64,000 nucleotides of DNA from Streptomyces violaceusniger (GCA_005405945.1 BJHW01000001.1:8866001-8930000), one strand, 5' to 3'; shown: positions 9,206 through 19,743, numbered from the stretch's first letter. Made by a program: numbers and translations. The notes: a model not told the origin generated them from the sequence alone.

Positions 9206-11152
9206 TTGACAGCGACACCGACCGTCCAACCCTCCGAGTCATCCGAGTCCAAGACCTTGAGCGTCGCCCGTGAGGCGACGGCTCGCGCGGTGGACCACCT
9301 GCTGTCCCGCCAGGACGAGCGGGGCTGGTGGAAGGGCGACCTGGAGACCAACGTCACGATGGACGCCGAGGACCTGATGCTCCGCCAGTTCCTCGGCGTC
9401 CAGGACCCCGACACCCTCGACGCCGCGGCCCGCTATCTGCGCTCCCAGCAGGCCACCGACGGCACCTGGGCCACCTTCCACGGCGGGCCGCCCGAACTCT
9501 CCGCCACCATCGAGGCGTACGTCGCCCTGCGGCTGGCCGGCGACGAGCCCGACGCGCCCCATATGGCCGCCGCCTCCGCCTGGGTGCGCTCCCGGGGCGG
9601 GATCGCGAGCAGCCGGGTGTTCACCCGGATCTGGCTGGCCCTCTTCGGCTGGTGGCGCTGGGAGGACCTGCCCGAGCTGCCACCGGAGATCATCTACTTC
9701 CCGAAGTGGCTTCCGCTCAACATCTACGACTTCGGCTGCTGGGCCCGGCAGACCATCGTGCCCCTCACCATCGTCTCGGCCAAGCGCCCCGTGCGCCCGG
9801 CCCCCTTCCCCCTCGACGAGCTCCACACCGACCCCCGCAGGCCCAATCCGCCGCGCCCGCTCGCCCCCGTCGCCTCCTGGGACGGGGTCTTCCAGCGGCT
9901 GGACCGGGCGCTGCACGCCTACCACAAGGTCGCCTTCCGCCCGCTGCGCCGGGCCGCGCTGCGCTCCTGTGCCCGCTGGATCGTGGAGCGGCAGGAGAAC
10001 GACGGCTGCTGGGGCGGCATCCAGCCACCCGCCGTCTACTCCGTCATCGCCCTCCACCTGCTCGGCTACGACCTCGACCACCCCGTGATGCGCGCCGGTC
10101 TGGAGTCGCTGGACCGGTTCGCGGTCTGGCGCGAGGACGGCAGCCGGATGATCGAAGCCTGCCAGTCCCCGGTCTGGGACACCTGCCTGGCCGCCATCGC
10201 GCTCGCCGACGCCGGTCTCGCCCCGGACCACCCGGCGCTGGTCAAGGCGGCCGACTGGATGCTGACCGAGCAGATCGACCGGCCCGGCGACTGGTCGGTC
10301 CGGCGGCCGGGGCTGCCCTCCGGCGGCTGGGCGTTCGAATTCCACAACGACAACTACCCCGACATCGACGACACCGCCGAGGTCATCCTGGCGCTGCGCC
10401 GGATCGACCACCCCGAGCCCGAGCGGATCGAGGCGGCCGTGCGGCGCGCCATGCGCTGGACCCTGGGCATGCAGTCGAAGAACGGGGCGTGGGGCGCGTT
10501 CGACGTCGACAACACCAGCCCACTCCCCAACAAGCTGCCGTTCTGCGACTTCGGTGAGGTCATCGACCCGCCGTCGGCCGATGTCACCGCGCATGTCGTG
10601 GAGATGCTGGCGCACGAGGGGCGGACGTACGACGCCCGCACCCGGCGCGGGATCTCCTGGCTTCTGTCCGAGCAGGAGCCGAGCGGCGCCTGGTTCGGCC
10701 GCTGGGGCACCAACTACGTCTACGGCACCGGCTCCGTCGTCCCCGCGCTGATCGCCGCGGGCGTCCCCGCCTCCCACCCGGCGGTCCGCCGGGCCGTCCG
10801 CTGGCTGGAGAGCGTCCAGAACGAGGACGGCGGCTGGGGCGAGGACCAGCGCTCCTACCTCGACGCCGAGTGGATGGGCCGGGGCGCCTCCACCGCCTCG
10901 CAGACGGCGTGGGCGCTGCTCGCGCTGCTGGCGGCGGGGGAGCGGGACGGCGGGGCCGTCGAGCGCGGGATCACCTGGCTCGCCCGGACCCAGCGGCAGG
11001 ACGGCTCCTGGGACGAGCCGTACTTCACCGGCACCGGCTTCCCCTGGGACTTCTCCATCAACTACCACCTGTACCGGCAGGTCTTCCCGGTCACGGCACT
11101 GGGCCGGTATGTCCACGGCGAGCCCACCGGGGCGCGACCGCGGAGCAGTTGA
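9206..11152 (+). CDS. shc: squalene-hopene cyclase
   Basis: Cyclises squalene to hopene/diplopterol at the membrane, the committing step of hopanoid synthesis. The 648-residue length fits the family. Seen: the catalytic DxDDTA motif (DIDDTAEV, about residue 388), many QW repeats (for example QSKNGAWGAFD, QNEDGGWGED, QRQDGSWDEPYF), and the conserved NDNYPDIDD context. The start is TTG 9206, preceded by AGAGGGGA at 9191-9198. The alternative would be a much later codon that removes the first helix. The stop overlaps the hpnG ATG by one base (TGATG at 11150-11154), indicating translational coupling. The protein should be a monotopic membrane enzyme. Confidence 0.96.
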   Translation: MTATPTVQPSESSESKTLSVAREATARAVDHLLSRQDERGWWKGDLETNVTMDAEDLMLRQFLGVQDPDTLDAAARYLRSQQATDGTWATFHGGPPELSATIEAYVALRLAGDEPDAPHMAAASAWVRSRGGIASSRVFTRIWLALFGWWRWEDLPELPPEIIYFPKWLPLNIYDFGCWARQTIVPLTIVSAKRPVRPAPFPLDELHTDPRRPNPPRPLAPVASWDGVFQRLDRALHAYHKVAFRPLRRAALRSCARWIVERQENDGCWGGIQPPAVYSVIALHLLGYDLDHPVMRAGLESLDRFAVWREDGSRMIEACQSPVWDTCLAAIALADAGLAPDHPALVKAADWMLTEQIDRPGDWSVRRPGLPSGGWAFEFHNDNYPDIDDTAEVILALRRIDHPEPERIEAAVRRAMRWTLGMQSKNGAWGAFDVDNTSPLPNKLPFCDFGEVIDPPSADVTAHVVEMLAHEGRTYDARTRRGISWLLSEQEPSGAWFGRWGTNYVYGTGSVVPALIAAGVPASHPAVRRAVRWLESVQNEDGGWGEDQRSYLDAEWMGRGASTASQTAWALLALLAAGERDGGAVERGITWLARTQRQDGSWDEPYFTGTGFPWDFSINYHLYRQVFPVTALGRYVHGEPTGARPRSS

Positions 11153-11937
11153 TGTCCGCCGATCCGGCCGCGGAGGCCGGCGGTGCGGCGCTGCTGATCG
11201 CCTGCGCGCTCGGCATCGAGCGGTTCGCCCTGCGCGGCGCCGACCTCGGCGCCGCCGCCGGGGCCGTGACCGTACTGCGCACGGGCATGGGGCCGCGGTC
11301 GGCCGAGCGCGCCGTGACCCGGGCGCTCACCGGGAGGTCCGATGAGGCCGGGGAGCCCGGTGAGCGCGGTCAGCCCGGTGAGCCCGGGGAGCGGCCCGCC
11401 GCGCCCGGGGAGCGGGCCACCGCCGTCATCGCCACCGGCTTCTGCGCCGGGCTGGCCCCCGGGATGCACCCCGGGGACCTCGTCGTGGCCGACGAGACCC
11501 GCGATCCGGCGGGCCGCACGGTGTGCACCGGCACCCGGATCCTCGCCCACGCCCTGTCACATCCCCTCTCCGGCGGCCCCCGCCGGGCCGTCCACATCGG
11601 CCCGGTGGTGGGCTCCGACCATGTGGTGCGCGGCGCGGAGCGGGCCGCGCTGCACAGCACCGGCGCCATCGCGGTGGACATGGAGTCCGCCGCGACCCTG
11701 CGCACCGCCGTCGGTCACGGCATCCGTCCGGTTGCGGCCGTCCGGGTGGTCGTGGACGCTCCTGAACATGAACTCGTCCGAATCGGCACACTACGCGGTG
11801 GAATATCGGCTTTCCGGGTCTTGAGGACCGTTCTTCCCGCTTTCTTTCACTGGCACCATTCTTCGCTGCTCCCAGGAGGTGAGCTAGATGGCCATGCCTC
11901 TCCGCCAGACCATCCGGGTCGCGACGTATCTCTTTGA
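11152..11937 (+). CDS. hpnG: HpnG: adenosylhopane nucleosidase (3' end probably frameshifted)
   Basis: Nucleoside-phosphorylase-fold enzyme that removes adenine from adenosylhopane, giving ribosylhopane. Seen: the glycine-rich CALGIERFALRG start, TGFCAGLAPGMHPGDLVVAD, the catalytic DMESAAT segment, and RVVVDAPEHELV. A 20-residue insert of repeated GEPGERGQPG-type sequence sits near residues 63-85. As read, the frame ends at 11937, inside hpnH. If one C is missing from the CCC run at 11871-11873, it would end LLPRR with TGA at 11880-11882 (243 residues). The stop would then fall inside the AGGAGGTGA ribosome-binding site of hpnH. I consider that ending more likely. ATG 11152 overlaps the shc stop. 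Confidence 0.88.
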   Translation: MSADPAAEAGGAALLIACALGIERFALRGADLGAAAGAVTVLRTGMGPRSAERAVTRALTGRSDEAGEPGERGQPGEPGERPAAPGERATAVIATGFCAGLAPGMHPGDLVVADETRDPAGRTVCTGTRILAHALSHPLSGGPRRAVHIGPVVGSDHVVRGAERAALHSTGAIAVDMESAATLRTAVGHGIRPVAAVRVVVDAPEHELVRIGTLRGGISAFRVLRTVLPAFFHWHHSSLLPGGELDGHASPPDHPGRDVSL

Positions 11938-12913
11938 ACAAAAAATGATCAAGCGACGGGACAAGTTCCCGTTGATCGTCGAGCTCGAGCCGCTGTTCGC
12001 GTGCAATCTCAAATGCGAGGGCTGCGGAAAGATCCAGCATCCGGCCGGGGTGCTCAAGCAGCGCATGCCGGTCGCCCAGGCGGTGGGCGCGGTGCTGGAG
12101 TCGGGTGCGCCGATGGTGTCCATCGCCGGCGGCGAACCCCTGATGCATCCACAGATCGACGAGATCGCACGGCAGCTGGTGGCGCGGAAGAAGTACGTCT
12201 TCCTCTGCACCAACGCGATGCTGCTGCGGAAGAAGATGCATCTGTTCAAGCCCTCTCCGTACTTCGCCTTCGCGGTGCACATCGACGGACTGCGGGAGCG
12301 GCATGACGAGTCGGTGGCGAAGGAGGGGGTGTTCGACGAGGCGGTGGAGGCGATCAAGGAGGCCAAGCGGCGCGGCTTCCGGGTCACCACCAATTCCACG
12401 TTCTTCAATACCGACACCCCGCAGACCGTCATCGACGTGCTCGACTTCCTCAATGACGAGCTCCAGGTGGACGAGATGATGATCTCGCCCGCCTACGCCT
12501 ACGAGAAGGCGCCCGACCAGGAGCACTTCCTGGGCGTCGAGCAGACCCGCGAGCTGTTCCGCAAGGCGTTCGCCGGGGGCAACCGGCGCCGCTGGCGGCT
12601 CAACCACAGCCCGCTCTTCCTCGACTTCCTCGAGGGCAAGACGGACTTCCCGTGCACTGCCTGGGGCATCCCCAACTACTCCCTCTTCGGCTGGCAGCGC
12701 CCCTGCTACCTGATGAGCGACGGCTACGTCCCGACCTACCGCCAGCTGGTGGAGGAGACCGACTGGGACAGTTACGGCCGCGGCAAGGACCCGCGCTGTG
12801 ACAACTGCATGGCCCACTGCGGCTATGAGCCCACCGCGGTCCTGGCGACCATGGGCTCCCTCAAGGAGTCGCTGCGCGCCGCCCGGGACACCGCCGCCGG
12901 AAGCCATGGGTGA
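11888..12913 (+). CDS. hpnH: HpnH: adenosylhopane synthase, radical SAM
   Basis: Couples the 5'-deoxyadenosyl group to diploptene, the first step of side-chain extension to C35 hopanoids. It has 341 residues. The radical SAM cluster motif CNLKCEGC is at about residues 38-45, preceded by the strand [11 protein letters not shown]. Further family features are [10 protein letters not shown] (SAM-binding GGE) and a C-terminal Cys-rich SPASM-like tail ([12 protein letters not shown]). ATG 11888 follows AGGAGGTGAG at 11874-11883. The ispG gene starts 4 bp after its stop. Its presence with HpnG and HpnO implies that the strain makes extended (bacteriohopanepolyol) hopanoids, not only hopene. Confidence 0.95.
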   Translation: MAMPLRQTIRVATYLFEQKMIKRRDKFPLIVELEPLFACNLKCEGCGKIQHPAGVLKQRMPVAQAVGAVLESGAPMVSIAGGEPLMHPQIDEIARQLVARKKYVFLCTNAMLLRKKMHLFKPSPYFAFAVHIDGLRERHDESVAKEGVFDEAVEAIKEAKRRGFRVTTNSTFFNTDTPQTVIDVLDFLNDELQVDEMMISPAYAYEKAPDQEHFLGVEQTRELFRKAFAGGNRRRWRLNHSPLFLDFLEGKTDFPCTAWGIPNYSLFGWQRPCYLMSDGYVPTYRQLVEETDWDSYGRGKDPRCDNCMAHCGYEPTAVLATMGSLKESLRAARDTAAGSHG

Positions 12914-12917
12914 CGGG

Positions 12918-14081
12918 ATGAGCGCGGAGGAACCGGTCGCACTCGGCCTGCCGTCCGTGCCGGCCAGGCTCGCCGAGCGCAGGGTCAGCCGGAAGATTCA
13001 GGTCGGGTCGGTGGCGGTGGGTGGCGACGCGCCGATCTCGGTGCAGTCGATGACGACGACGGTGACGGCGGACATCGGTGCGACGTTGCAGCAGATCGCG
13101 GAGTTGACGGCGTCGGGGTGCCAGATCGTGCGGGTGGCGTGTCCGTCGCAGGATGACGCGGACGCGTTGCCGGTGATCGCGAAGAAGTCGCAGATTCCGG
13201 TGATCGCGGACATTCATTTCCAGCCGAAGTACGTGTTCGCGGCGATCGATGCCGGGTGTGCGGCGGTGCGGGTGAATCCGGGGAACATCCGGCAGTTCGA
13301 CGACAAGGTCAAGGAGATCGCGAAGGCGGCGTCGGACGCGGGTGTGCCGATCCGTATCGGGGTGAACGCGGGGTCGCTGGACAAGCGGTTGCTGGAGAAG
13401 TACGGCAAGGCCACGCCGGAGGCGCTGGTGGAGTCGGCGTTGTGGGAGTGCTCGCTGTTCGAGGAGCACGGTTTCCGGGACATCAAGATCTCGGTGAAGC
13501 ACAACGATCCGGTGGTGATGGTCAACGCCTACCGTCAGCTGGCGGCGCAGTGTGACTATCCGCTGCACCTGGGGGTGACGGAGGCGGGTCCGGCGTTCCA
13601 GGGGACGATCAAGTCGGCGGTGGCGTTCGGTGCGCTGCTGAGCGAGGGGATCGGGGACACGATCCGGGTGTCGTTGTCGGCGCCTCCGGCGGAGGAGGTC
13701 AAGGTCGGGATCCAGATCCTGGAGTCGCTGAATCTGCGGCAGCGGCGGCTGGAGATCGTCTCGTGTCCGTCGTGCGGTCGGGCGCAGGTGGATGTGTACA
13801 AGCTCGCGGACCAGGTCACGGCTGGTCTGGAGGGCATGGAGGTCCCGCTGCGGGTGGCGGTCATGGGGTGTGTGGTGAACGGTCCGGGTGAGGCGCGGGA
13901 AGCGGATCTGGGGGTGGCGTCAGGCAATGGCAAGGGGCAGATCTTCGTCAAGGGCGAGGTCATCAAGACCGTGCCGGAGTCGAAGATCGTGGAGACCCTG
14001 ATCGACGAGGCCATGAACATCGCGCGGCGCATGGAGGACGAGGGGGTCCCGCCGGGTACCCCGGACGTCACCGTGAGCTGA
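12918..14081 (+). CDS. ispG: IspG: 4-hydroxy-3-methylbut-2-enyl diphosphate synthase
   Basis: Iron-sulfur enzyme of the MEP pathway, converting MEcPP to HMBPP. It has 387 residues. Fe-S cysteines are visible in [11 protein letters not shown] and in [11 protein letters not shown], and the barrel motifs [13 protein letters not shown] and VRVNPGNI are typical. ATG 12918 gives the usual short leader before [16 protein letters not shown] 12906 in the same frame is an alternative. Codon use is odd: from about 13010 to 13880 it favours G- and T-ending codons (GTG, ACG, GCG, GGT, TTG), while its neighbours favour C-ending ones. This suggests recombination with another ispG copy. Location in the hopanoid operon implies extra isoprenoid supply; Streptomyces usually also carry a housekeeping ispG. 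Confidence 0.96.
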   Translation: MSAEEPVALGLPSVPARLAERRVSRKIQVGSVAVGGDAPISVQSMTTTVTADIGATLQQIAELTASGCQIVRVACPSQDDADALPVIAKKSQIPVIADIHFQPKYVFAAIDAGCAAVRVNPGNIRQFDDKVKEIAKAASDAGVPIRIGVNAGSLDKRLLEKYGKATPEALVESALWECSLFEEHGFRDIKISVKHNDPVVMVNAYRQLAAQCDYPLHLGVTEAGPAFQGTIKSAVAFGALLSEGIGDTIRVSLSAPPAEEVKVGIQILESLNLRQRRLEIVSCPSCGRAQVDVYKLADQVTAGLEGMEVPLRVAVMGCVVNGPGEAREADLGVASGNGKGQIFVKGEVIKTVPESKIVETLIDEAMNIARRMEDEGVPPGTPDVTVS

Positions 14082-14104
14082 TACACCGAGGAGGGGAACC
14101 TACC

Positions 14105-16074
14105 GTGCCGTTGCTGGAGAACATCAGGGGCCCGCACGACCTCAAGGCGCTGACCGCTGACGAACTGGCCGCGCTCGCCCAGGAGATCAGAGAGTTCCTG
14201 ATCGACGCGGTGGCCAGGACCGGGGGCCACCTCGGACCGAACCTCGGCGTGGTCGAGCTGTCCATAGCCCTGCACCGCGTCTTCGACTCACCCGCCGATC
14301 GCATCCTGTGGGACACCGGCCACCAGTCCTACGTCCACAAACTGCTCACCGGCCGCCAGGACTTCTCCAAGCTCCGCCACAAGGGCGGGCTGTCCGGCTA
14401 TCCGTCACGCGCCGAATCCGAGCACGACATCATCGAGAACAGCCACGCCTCCACCGTGCTGGGCTGGGCCGACGGCCTCGCCAAGGCCAATGCGGTGCAT
14501 GGCCGCACCGACCATGTCGTGGCCGTCATCGGGGACGGGGCGCTGACCGGCGGAATGGCCTGGGAGGCGCTCAACAACATCGCCGCCGCCCGGGACCGTC
14601 CGCTGGTCATCGTCGTCAACGACAACGAGCGCTCCTACTCGCCGACCATCGGCGGGCTCGCCAACCACCTCGCCACCCTGCGCACCACCGACGGCTACGA
14701 GCGCTTCCTGGCCTGGGGCAAGGAGGTGCTGCAGCGCACCCCCGTGGTCGGCCAGCCGCTGTACGGGTCGCTGCACGGCGCCAAGAAGGGGTTCAAGGAC
14801 GCCTTCGCGCCGCAGGGCATGTTCGAGGACCTGGGGCTGAAGTACGTCGGCCCCATCGACGGCCATGACACCGAGGCGGTCGAGTCGGCCCTGCGCCGCG
14901 CCAAGCGGTTCCACGGCCCGGTCCTCGTCCACTGCCTCACCGAGAAGGGGCGCGGCTACCGGCCGGCGCTGGAGGACGAGGCGGATCGTTTCCACACCGT
15001 GGCCGCGATGGACCCGCTCACCTGCGCGCCCCTGACCCCCTCGGGCGGCCGCTCCTGGACCTCGGTGTTCGGCGAGGAGATGGTGCGGATCGGCGCCGAG
15101 CGGCCCGATGTGGTCGCCCTCACCGCCGCGATGCTGCACCCCGTGGGCCTCGCCGGCTTCGCCGAGGCGTACCCCGAGCGGGTGTGGGACGTGGGCATCG
15201 CCGAGCAGCACGCGGCGGTCTCGGCGGCCGGGCTCGCCACCGGCGGACTCCATCCGGTCCTCGCCGTCTACGCCACGTTCCTCAACCGCGCCTTCGACCA
15301 GCTGCTCATGGACGTCGCCCTGCACAAGTGCGGGGTGACCTTCGTCCTGGACCGGGCCGGTGTCACCGGCACCGACGGGCCGAGCCACAACGGCATGTGG
15401 GACATGTCCGTGCTCCAGGTGGTGCCGGGGCTGCGGATCGCCGCCCCGCGCGACGCCGACCAGCTCCGTGCCCAGCTGCGCGAGGCGATCGACGTGGACG
15501 ACGCGCCGACCGTCATCCGCTTCCCCAAGGAGTCGGTGGGGGAGCCGATTCCGGCGATCGACCGGGTGGGCGGGATGGACGTCCTGCGCCGGGGCGAGGA
15601 CGTCCTGATCGTGGCCGCCGGGGTCATGGCCCCGTCGCGCTGCGCGCCGCCGAGCTGCTGGCCGGGCGCGGCATCGGCTGCACGGTGGTGGATCCGCGCT
15701 GGGTGAAGCCCGTCGACCCCGAGCTGCCCGGGCTCGCGGCGCGCCACCGGCTGGTGGCGGTCGTGGAGGACAATGTGCGCACCGGCGGGGTGGGCGCGGC
15801 GGTCGCCCAGACGCTGCGGGACGCCGAAGTAGACCTGCCGGTGCGGACGTTCGGCATCCCCGAGGCGTTCCTGGCGCATGCCAAGCGCGGGGAGGTGCTC
15901 GCCGATATCGGGCTCACCCCCGCCGAGATCGCGGGCCGGATCGGGGCGGCCCTGACCCGTATCGAGGCGGCCCACCCGGAGCGGGCGGGCGCCGCTGCCG
16001 AGGCCCGTACCGCCGCCCGGGCCGGTACGGCCGCCGGGGCCCGTACCGCCGCCGCCAAGGAGAGCCAGGCATGA
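14105..16074 (+). CDS. dxs: Dxs: 1-deoxy-D-xylulose-5-phosphate synthase (frameshift at about 78% of length)
   Basis: Thiamine-diphosphate enzyme, the first step of the MEP pathway. Seen: [14 protein letters not shown], the TPP/Mg motif [16 protein letters not shown], the transketolase pyrimidine-binding [15 protein letters not shown], and [15 protein letters not shown]. The frame changes at the CCCC run 15630-15633; one added C restores [17 protein letters not shown] and a 656-residue protein with the C-terminal transketolase domain ([12 protein letters not shown]). The tail is an Ala/Arg-rich extension (about 25 residues). GTG 14105 has GAGGGGAA at 14091-14098. The stop overlaps the hpnO ATG (ATGA). 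An extra dxs beside hopanoid genes is common in Streptomyces, so a break here might be tolerated; the pattern elsewhere favours an error. Confidence 0.94.
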
Positions 16075-17480
16075 CAGCAGCCGAGCAGCAGCAGCGGCGT
16101 TCGGGCTTCGACCTCGGGAAGCTGCTGGCCGAGCGCGCGTCGGAGCGGTACGACCTGCACACCCGGCACCTCAACCACCAGCTGCCCCGGATGCTGCACA
16201 CCATCGGCTTCGACAAGGTCTACGAACGGGCCGAGGGCGCGTACTTCTGGGACGACGAGGGCCAGGACTACCTCGACATGCTCGCCGGTTTCGGGGTGAT
16301 GGGCCTGGGCCGCCACCACCCCGTGGTCCGCAAGGCGCTGCACGACGTCCTGGACGCCGACCTGGCCGATCTGACCCGCTTCGACTGCCAGCCACTGCCC
16401 GGTCTGCTGGCCGAGCGGCTGCTGACCCACGCCCCGCACCTGGACCGGGTCTTCTTCGGCAACAGCGGCACCGAGGCCGTCGAGACGGCCCTGAAGTTCG
16501 CCCGCTACGCCACCCGCAAGCCACGCGTCCTGTACTGCGCCCACGCCTTCCACGGGCTGACCACCGGCTCGCTGTCGGTCAACGGCGAGGACGGCTTCCG
16601 CAAGGGGTTCGACCCGCTGCTGCCCGACACCCCGATCGAGCTGGGCGACCTCGACGCGCTGGAGCGGGAGCTGGCGCGCGGGGACGTGGCGGGGTTCGTG
16701 GTGGAGCCCATCCAGGGCAAGGGGGTGCACGAGGCCCCGCCCGGCTTCCTGCGCGCCGCGCAGGAGCTGCTCCACCGCCACAAGGCCCTGCTCATCGCGG
16801 ACGAGGTGCAGACCGGCCTCGGCCGCACCGGGGACTTCTTCGCCTACAGCCACGAGGACGGCGTCGAACCGGATCTGGTGTGCGTGGCCAAGGCCCTCTC
16901 CGGGGGCTATGTGCCGGTCGGCGCGACCCTGGGCAAGGACTGGATCTTCAAAAAGGTCTACTCCTCGATGGACCGGGTGCTGGTCCACTCCGCCAGCTTC
17001 GGCTCCAACGCCCAGGCCATGGCGGCCGGGCTCGCCGTCCTCGCCGTCATGGAGGACGAGGAGGTCGTGGCCAACGCCCGCCGCACCGGCGAGCTGCTGC
17101 GCGACCGCCTCGCCGCGCTGGTGGACCGCTACGAGATGCTGCACGACGTCCGCGGCCGGGGGCTGATGATCGGCATCGAGTTCGGCAGACCCAGCTCACT
17201 GGGGCTGCGCGGCCGGTGGACGATGCTCCAGGCGGCGCGCAAGGGGCTGTTCGCGCAGATGGTCGTCGTCCCGCTGCTGCGGCGCCATCGCATCCTCACC
17301 CAGGTGTCCGGCGACCATCTGGAGGTCATTAAGCTGATCCCGCCGCTGATCATCGGCGAGCGGGAAGTGGACCGTTTCGTCGAGGCGTTCACAGCGGTCA
17401 TGGACGACGCACACGACGGCGGCGGCCTGATCTGGGACTTCGGCCGGACGCTCGTCAAACAGGCGGTGGCAGGCCGCTGA
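16071..17480 (+). CDS. hpnO: HpnO-type class III aminotransferase (aminobacteriohopanetriol synthase)
   Basis: PLP-dependent aminotransferase that, by family and context, aminates ribosylhopane-derived hopanoids to aminobacteriohopanetriol. It has 469 residues. Seen: [16 protein letters not shown] for PLP phosphate binding, the conserved acidic [13 protein letters not shown] motif, and the catalytic lysine in [14 protein letters not shown]. The family-typical N terminus [12 protein letters not shown] is present. ATG 16071 overlaps the dxs stop. It is the last hopanoid gene; the serpin gene follows after 17 bp. General ornithine/acetylornithine aminotransferases share the fold, so the HpnO assignment rests largely on the cluster. 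Confidence 0.88.
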   Translation: MTAAEQQQRRSGFDLGKLLAERASERYDLHTRHLNHQLPRMLHTIGFDKVYERAEGAYFWDDEGQDYLDMLAGFGVMGLGRHHPVVRKALHDVLDADLADLTRFDCQPLPGLLAERLLTHAPHLDRVFFGNSGTEAVETALKFARYATRKPRVLYCAHAFHGLTTGSLSVNGEDGFRKGFDPLLPDTPIELGDLDALERELARGDVAGFVVEPIQGKGVHEAPPGFLRAAQELLHRHKALLIADEVQTGLGRTGDFFAYSHEDGVEPDLVCVAKALSGGYVPVGATLGKDWIFKKVYSSMDRVLVHSASFGSNAQAMAAGLAVLAVMEDEEVVANARRTGELLRDRLAALVDRYEMLHDVRGRGLMIGIEFGRPSSLGLRGRWTMLQAARKGLFAQMVVVPLLRRHRILTQVSGDHLEVIKLIPPLIIGEREVDRFVEAFTAVMDDAHDGGGLIWDFGRTLVKQAVAGR

Positions 17481-17497
17481 CCGATGGGGGACCCCGC

Positions 17498-18691
17498 ATG
17501 ATCGACGCGACCGCCGTAGAGGCCGTGAACACGATGACGGCGCGGTGGGCGCGGGCCGCCGTGGCGGACGAGGGCACGGCCTTCGCCGCCACCGGGGTCT
17601 GGCCGCTGCTCGCCCTGCTCGCGGGCGGCGCCGACGGCCCGGCCCGTCAGGAGCTGGAGGGCGCGCTGGGCGTCGGCGCCGACGGGGCGACGGCGCTCGG
17701 CGGGCGGCTGCTCGGGGCGCTGGACGCCATGGACGGTGTCCACGCGGCCGCCGGGCTGTGGACCCGCCAGGACCTGCCGATCCGGCCCGAGTGGGAGGCC
17801 GCGCTGCCCCCGGGCGTACGTGCCACGCTGACCGGGGACGCCGAGCGCGACCGCAAGGAGCTGGACGGCTGGGCGTCCCGGCGCACCCGGGGCGCGATCA
17901 CCGAGATGCCGGTGCCGCTCACCCCCGACACCCGGCTGGTGCTGGCCGGAGCGCTCACGGTCGAGACGGCCTGGCTCCAGCCGTTCCAGCCGGGCTGGAT
18001 GAGGCCGACGAGCGGCCCCTGGCGGGACCGGTCGCTGGCCGGGCTCACCCGGTCCACGGACGACCTCGACGGGGTGCTGCGGGTCGTCCCCGACACCCCG
18101 GCCGGTCCGCTCACCCTGTCCGGGGTCGCGGGCGGCAACGGGCTGGATGTGCATCTGGTCCTCGGCGCCGAGGACGCCCCGGGCGGTGAGGTGCTGGAGG
18201 CCGGGATCGGCGCGGTGGCCGGGCGGTACGAGGGATGGCCCGGCTCGGCGCTGCCGCCGGGCGAGGCCGGGCCCGGGGTCCGGGTGACGCAGGTCGCGAG
18301 CTGGGACCCCACACCCCGGGCGACGCTCACCACCCCGCAGTTCACCGTGGCGGCGCGGCACGATCTGCTGCGCCGGGCCGCGCTGTTCGGGCTGCGTACC
18401 AGCCAGGACACCGCGCGCGGCCACTTTCCGGGGATCAGCCCCGCCGCGCTGGCGCTGTCCTCGGCGGAGCAGTCCATGACCGCCTCGTTCAGCGCCGAGG
18501 GCTTCCGGGCGGCGGCGGTGACCGCGTTCGCCATGGCGCCCGGTTCGGCGCCGCCGCAGCGGACGGCGAAGCTGATCAGCGTGCGGTACGAGCGGCCGTT
18601 CGGCTTCCTGGCCGTGCACCGCGCCACCGGTCTGGTGCTGACGGCGGGCTGGGTCACCGAGCCGGAGGCCGGGGCCGACACCATGTGGTGA
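17498..18691 (+). CDS. serpin-like protein (proteinase inhibitor I4 family)
   Basis: A 397-residue protein with a serpin layout. An early helical/strand core (NTMTARWARAAVADEGTAFA, GVWPLLALLAGGADG) is followed by a late segment AEGFRAAAVTAFAM, which resembles the serpin hinge and reactive-centre loop, and by the strongly serpin-like ending RPFGFLAVHRATGLVLTAGWV. There is no signal peptide, so it should be cytoplasmic. ATG 17498 is preceded by GATGGGGGA. It follows hpnO by 17 bp and is probably co-transcribed with the hopanoid genes, an unexpected partner. Whether it inhibits a protease cannot be told; loop residues around Met/Ala could form the P1 region. Confidence 0.72.
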   Translation: MIDATAVEAVNTMTARWARAAVADEGTAFAATGVWPLLALLAGGADGPARQELEGALGVGADGATALGGRLLGALDAMDGVHAAAGLWTRQDLPIRPEWEAALPPGVRATLTGDAERDRKELDGWASRRTRGAITEMPVPLTPDTRLVLAGALTVETAWLQPFQPGWMRPTSGPWRDRSLAGLTRSTDDLDGVLRVVPDTPAGPLTLSGVAGGNGLDVHLVLGAEDAPGGEVLEAGIGAVAGRYEGWPGSALPPGEAGPGVRVTQVASWDPTPRATLTTPQFTVAARHDLLRRAALFGLRTSQDTARGHFPGISPAALALSSAEQSMTASFSAEGFRAAAVTAFAMAPGSAPPQRTAKLISVRYERPFGFLAVHRATGLVLTAGWVTEPEAGADTMW

Positions 18692-18754
18692 GGCCCGTGA
18701 GCCCGCGTGGCCCTTCGGCTCGCGTGGCCCTTCGGCCCGGGGCGGGCCGCGCCG

Positions 18755-19577
18755 TCAGCCCGTGAGCAACCGTTCCCGGAGCCGGTCGCGCTGCTCGGGG
18801 GCGAGGCCCAGCCCCTCGGTGAGATAGCGCTCGGTGCCGCCCCAGGTCTCCTCGATGGTCGTGAAGGCCGCCGTCAGGTATTCGGCGCGCGCGTCGAACA
18901 GCGGCAGCAGCAGCGCCATGACCTCGGGCGACATGGGGTCGGAGCCGTCCCCGGATCGCCCTTGCGCCAGATCTTGTAGCGCCGGTGGGCGGCCGCCGAC
19001 TCGAGGTAGTCGGCCTCGATGGCCTCCTGGTCGACGCCGAGGGCCAGCAGGGTCACCGCGATGGACAGCCCGGCCCGGTCCTTGCCCGCCGAACAGTGCA
19101 TCAGCACTGGTGAGCTGTCCTCGGCCATATCGCGGAGGATCCGGCCGTGCTCGACGAGCCGGGTGGTGATGATGGAGCGGTAGGAGCCGATCATGCGCTT
19201 CTCGGCCCGGCCCTCGGCGAGCAGCTCGCGCAGCGTCTTCAGATCGCCCTCGCGGACCATCCTCCAGAACCCGGCGCCGTCGGCCGGGTCGGACAGCGGC
19301 AGGTTGACGTTGCGGACCCCGCGGAGCGTGACGTCCGGGCCCTCCAGCTTGATGTCGGCGGCGTTGCGGAAGTCGAAGACGGTGTGCAGGCCGAGCGAGT
19401 CGAGGTAGGCCGTGTCCGCCTCGGTGGCATGGGCGAGATGGCCGCTGCGGAACAGCACTCCGGGCCGTACGCGGCGGCCGTCGGCAGCCGGCAGTCCACC
19501 GAGATCACGGAAATTTCGCACCCCCACCAGCTGGGTTTCGGCCTGGGGACCTGCGGCGACTGCGACTGCTGCGTCAC
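18755..19577 (-). CDS. tyrosine-protein phosphatase (PtpA/IphP-like; two frameshifts)
   Basis: DSP/IphP-type phosphatase. The catalytic loop HCSAGKDRAGLS carries the nucleophilic Cys and the Arg. The general-acid region and the family start motif VRNFRDLGGLPAADGRRV are present. The start is GTG at 19577 (VTQQSQSPQVPRPKP) with an AAGGAG site upstream. One C missing (plus-strand GGG at 19533-19535) separates this from the conserved domain. A second missing base (plus-strand CCCC 18949-18952) separates RKGDPG from DGSDPMSPEVM and the true end RERLLTG. With both restored it has 274 residues. It converges on the serpin gene and diverges from the alpha-galactosidase gene. Substrate, protein or phosphoinositide, is unknown. 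Confidence 0.88.
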
Positions 19578-19743
19578 GGGCTCTCCTTCACCATCGGCCG
19601 CCGACGCGGCTCGTCGACGAGGCGGCTGAAGCTGACCATACGACATGGGTGCACCGGGCAATCGGTCTCGTGAGGGTGCGGGCATTGCCGCACCACCCGC
19701 CCTCCCCGATCATGTCGATACCTGTGGAGAATTGGGGAGTGCG

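Noticed and set aside
9239-11116. A 625-codon frame antisense to the squalene-hopene cyclase gene
   Set aside because: Typical GC-frame shadow; the plus strand encodes a complete cyclase with all motifs.
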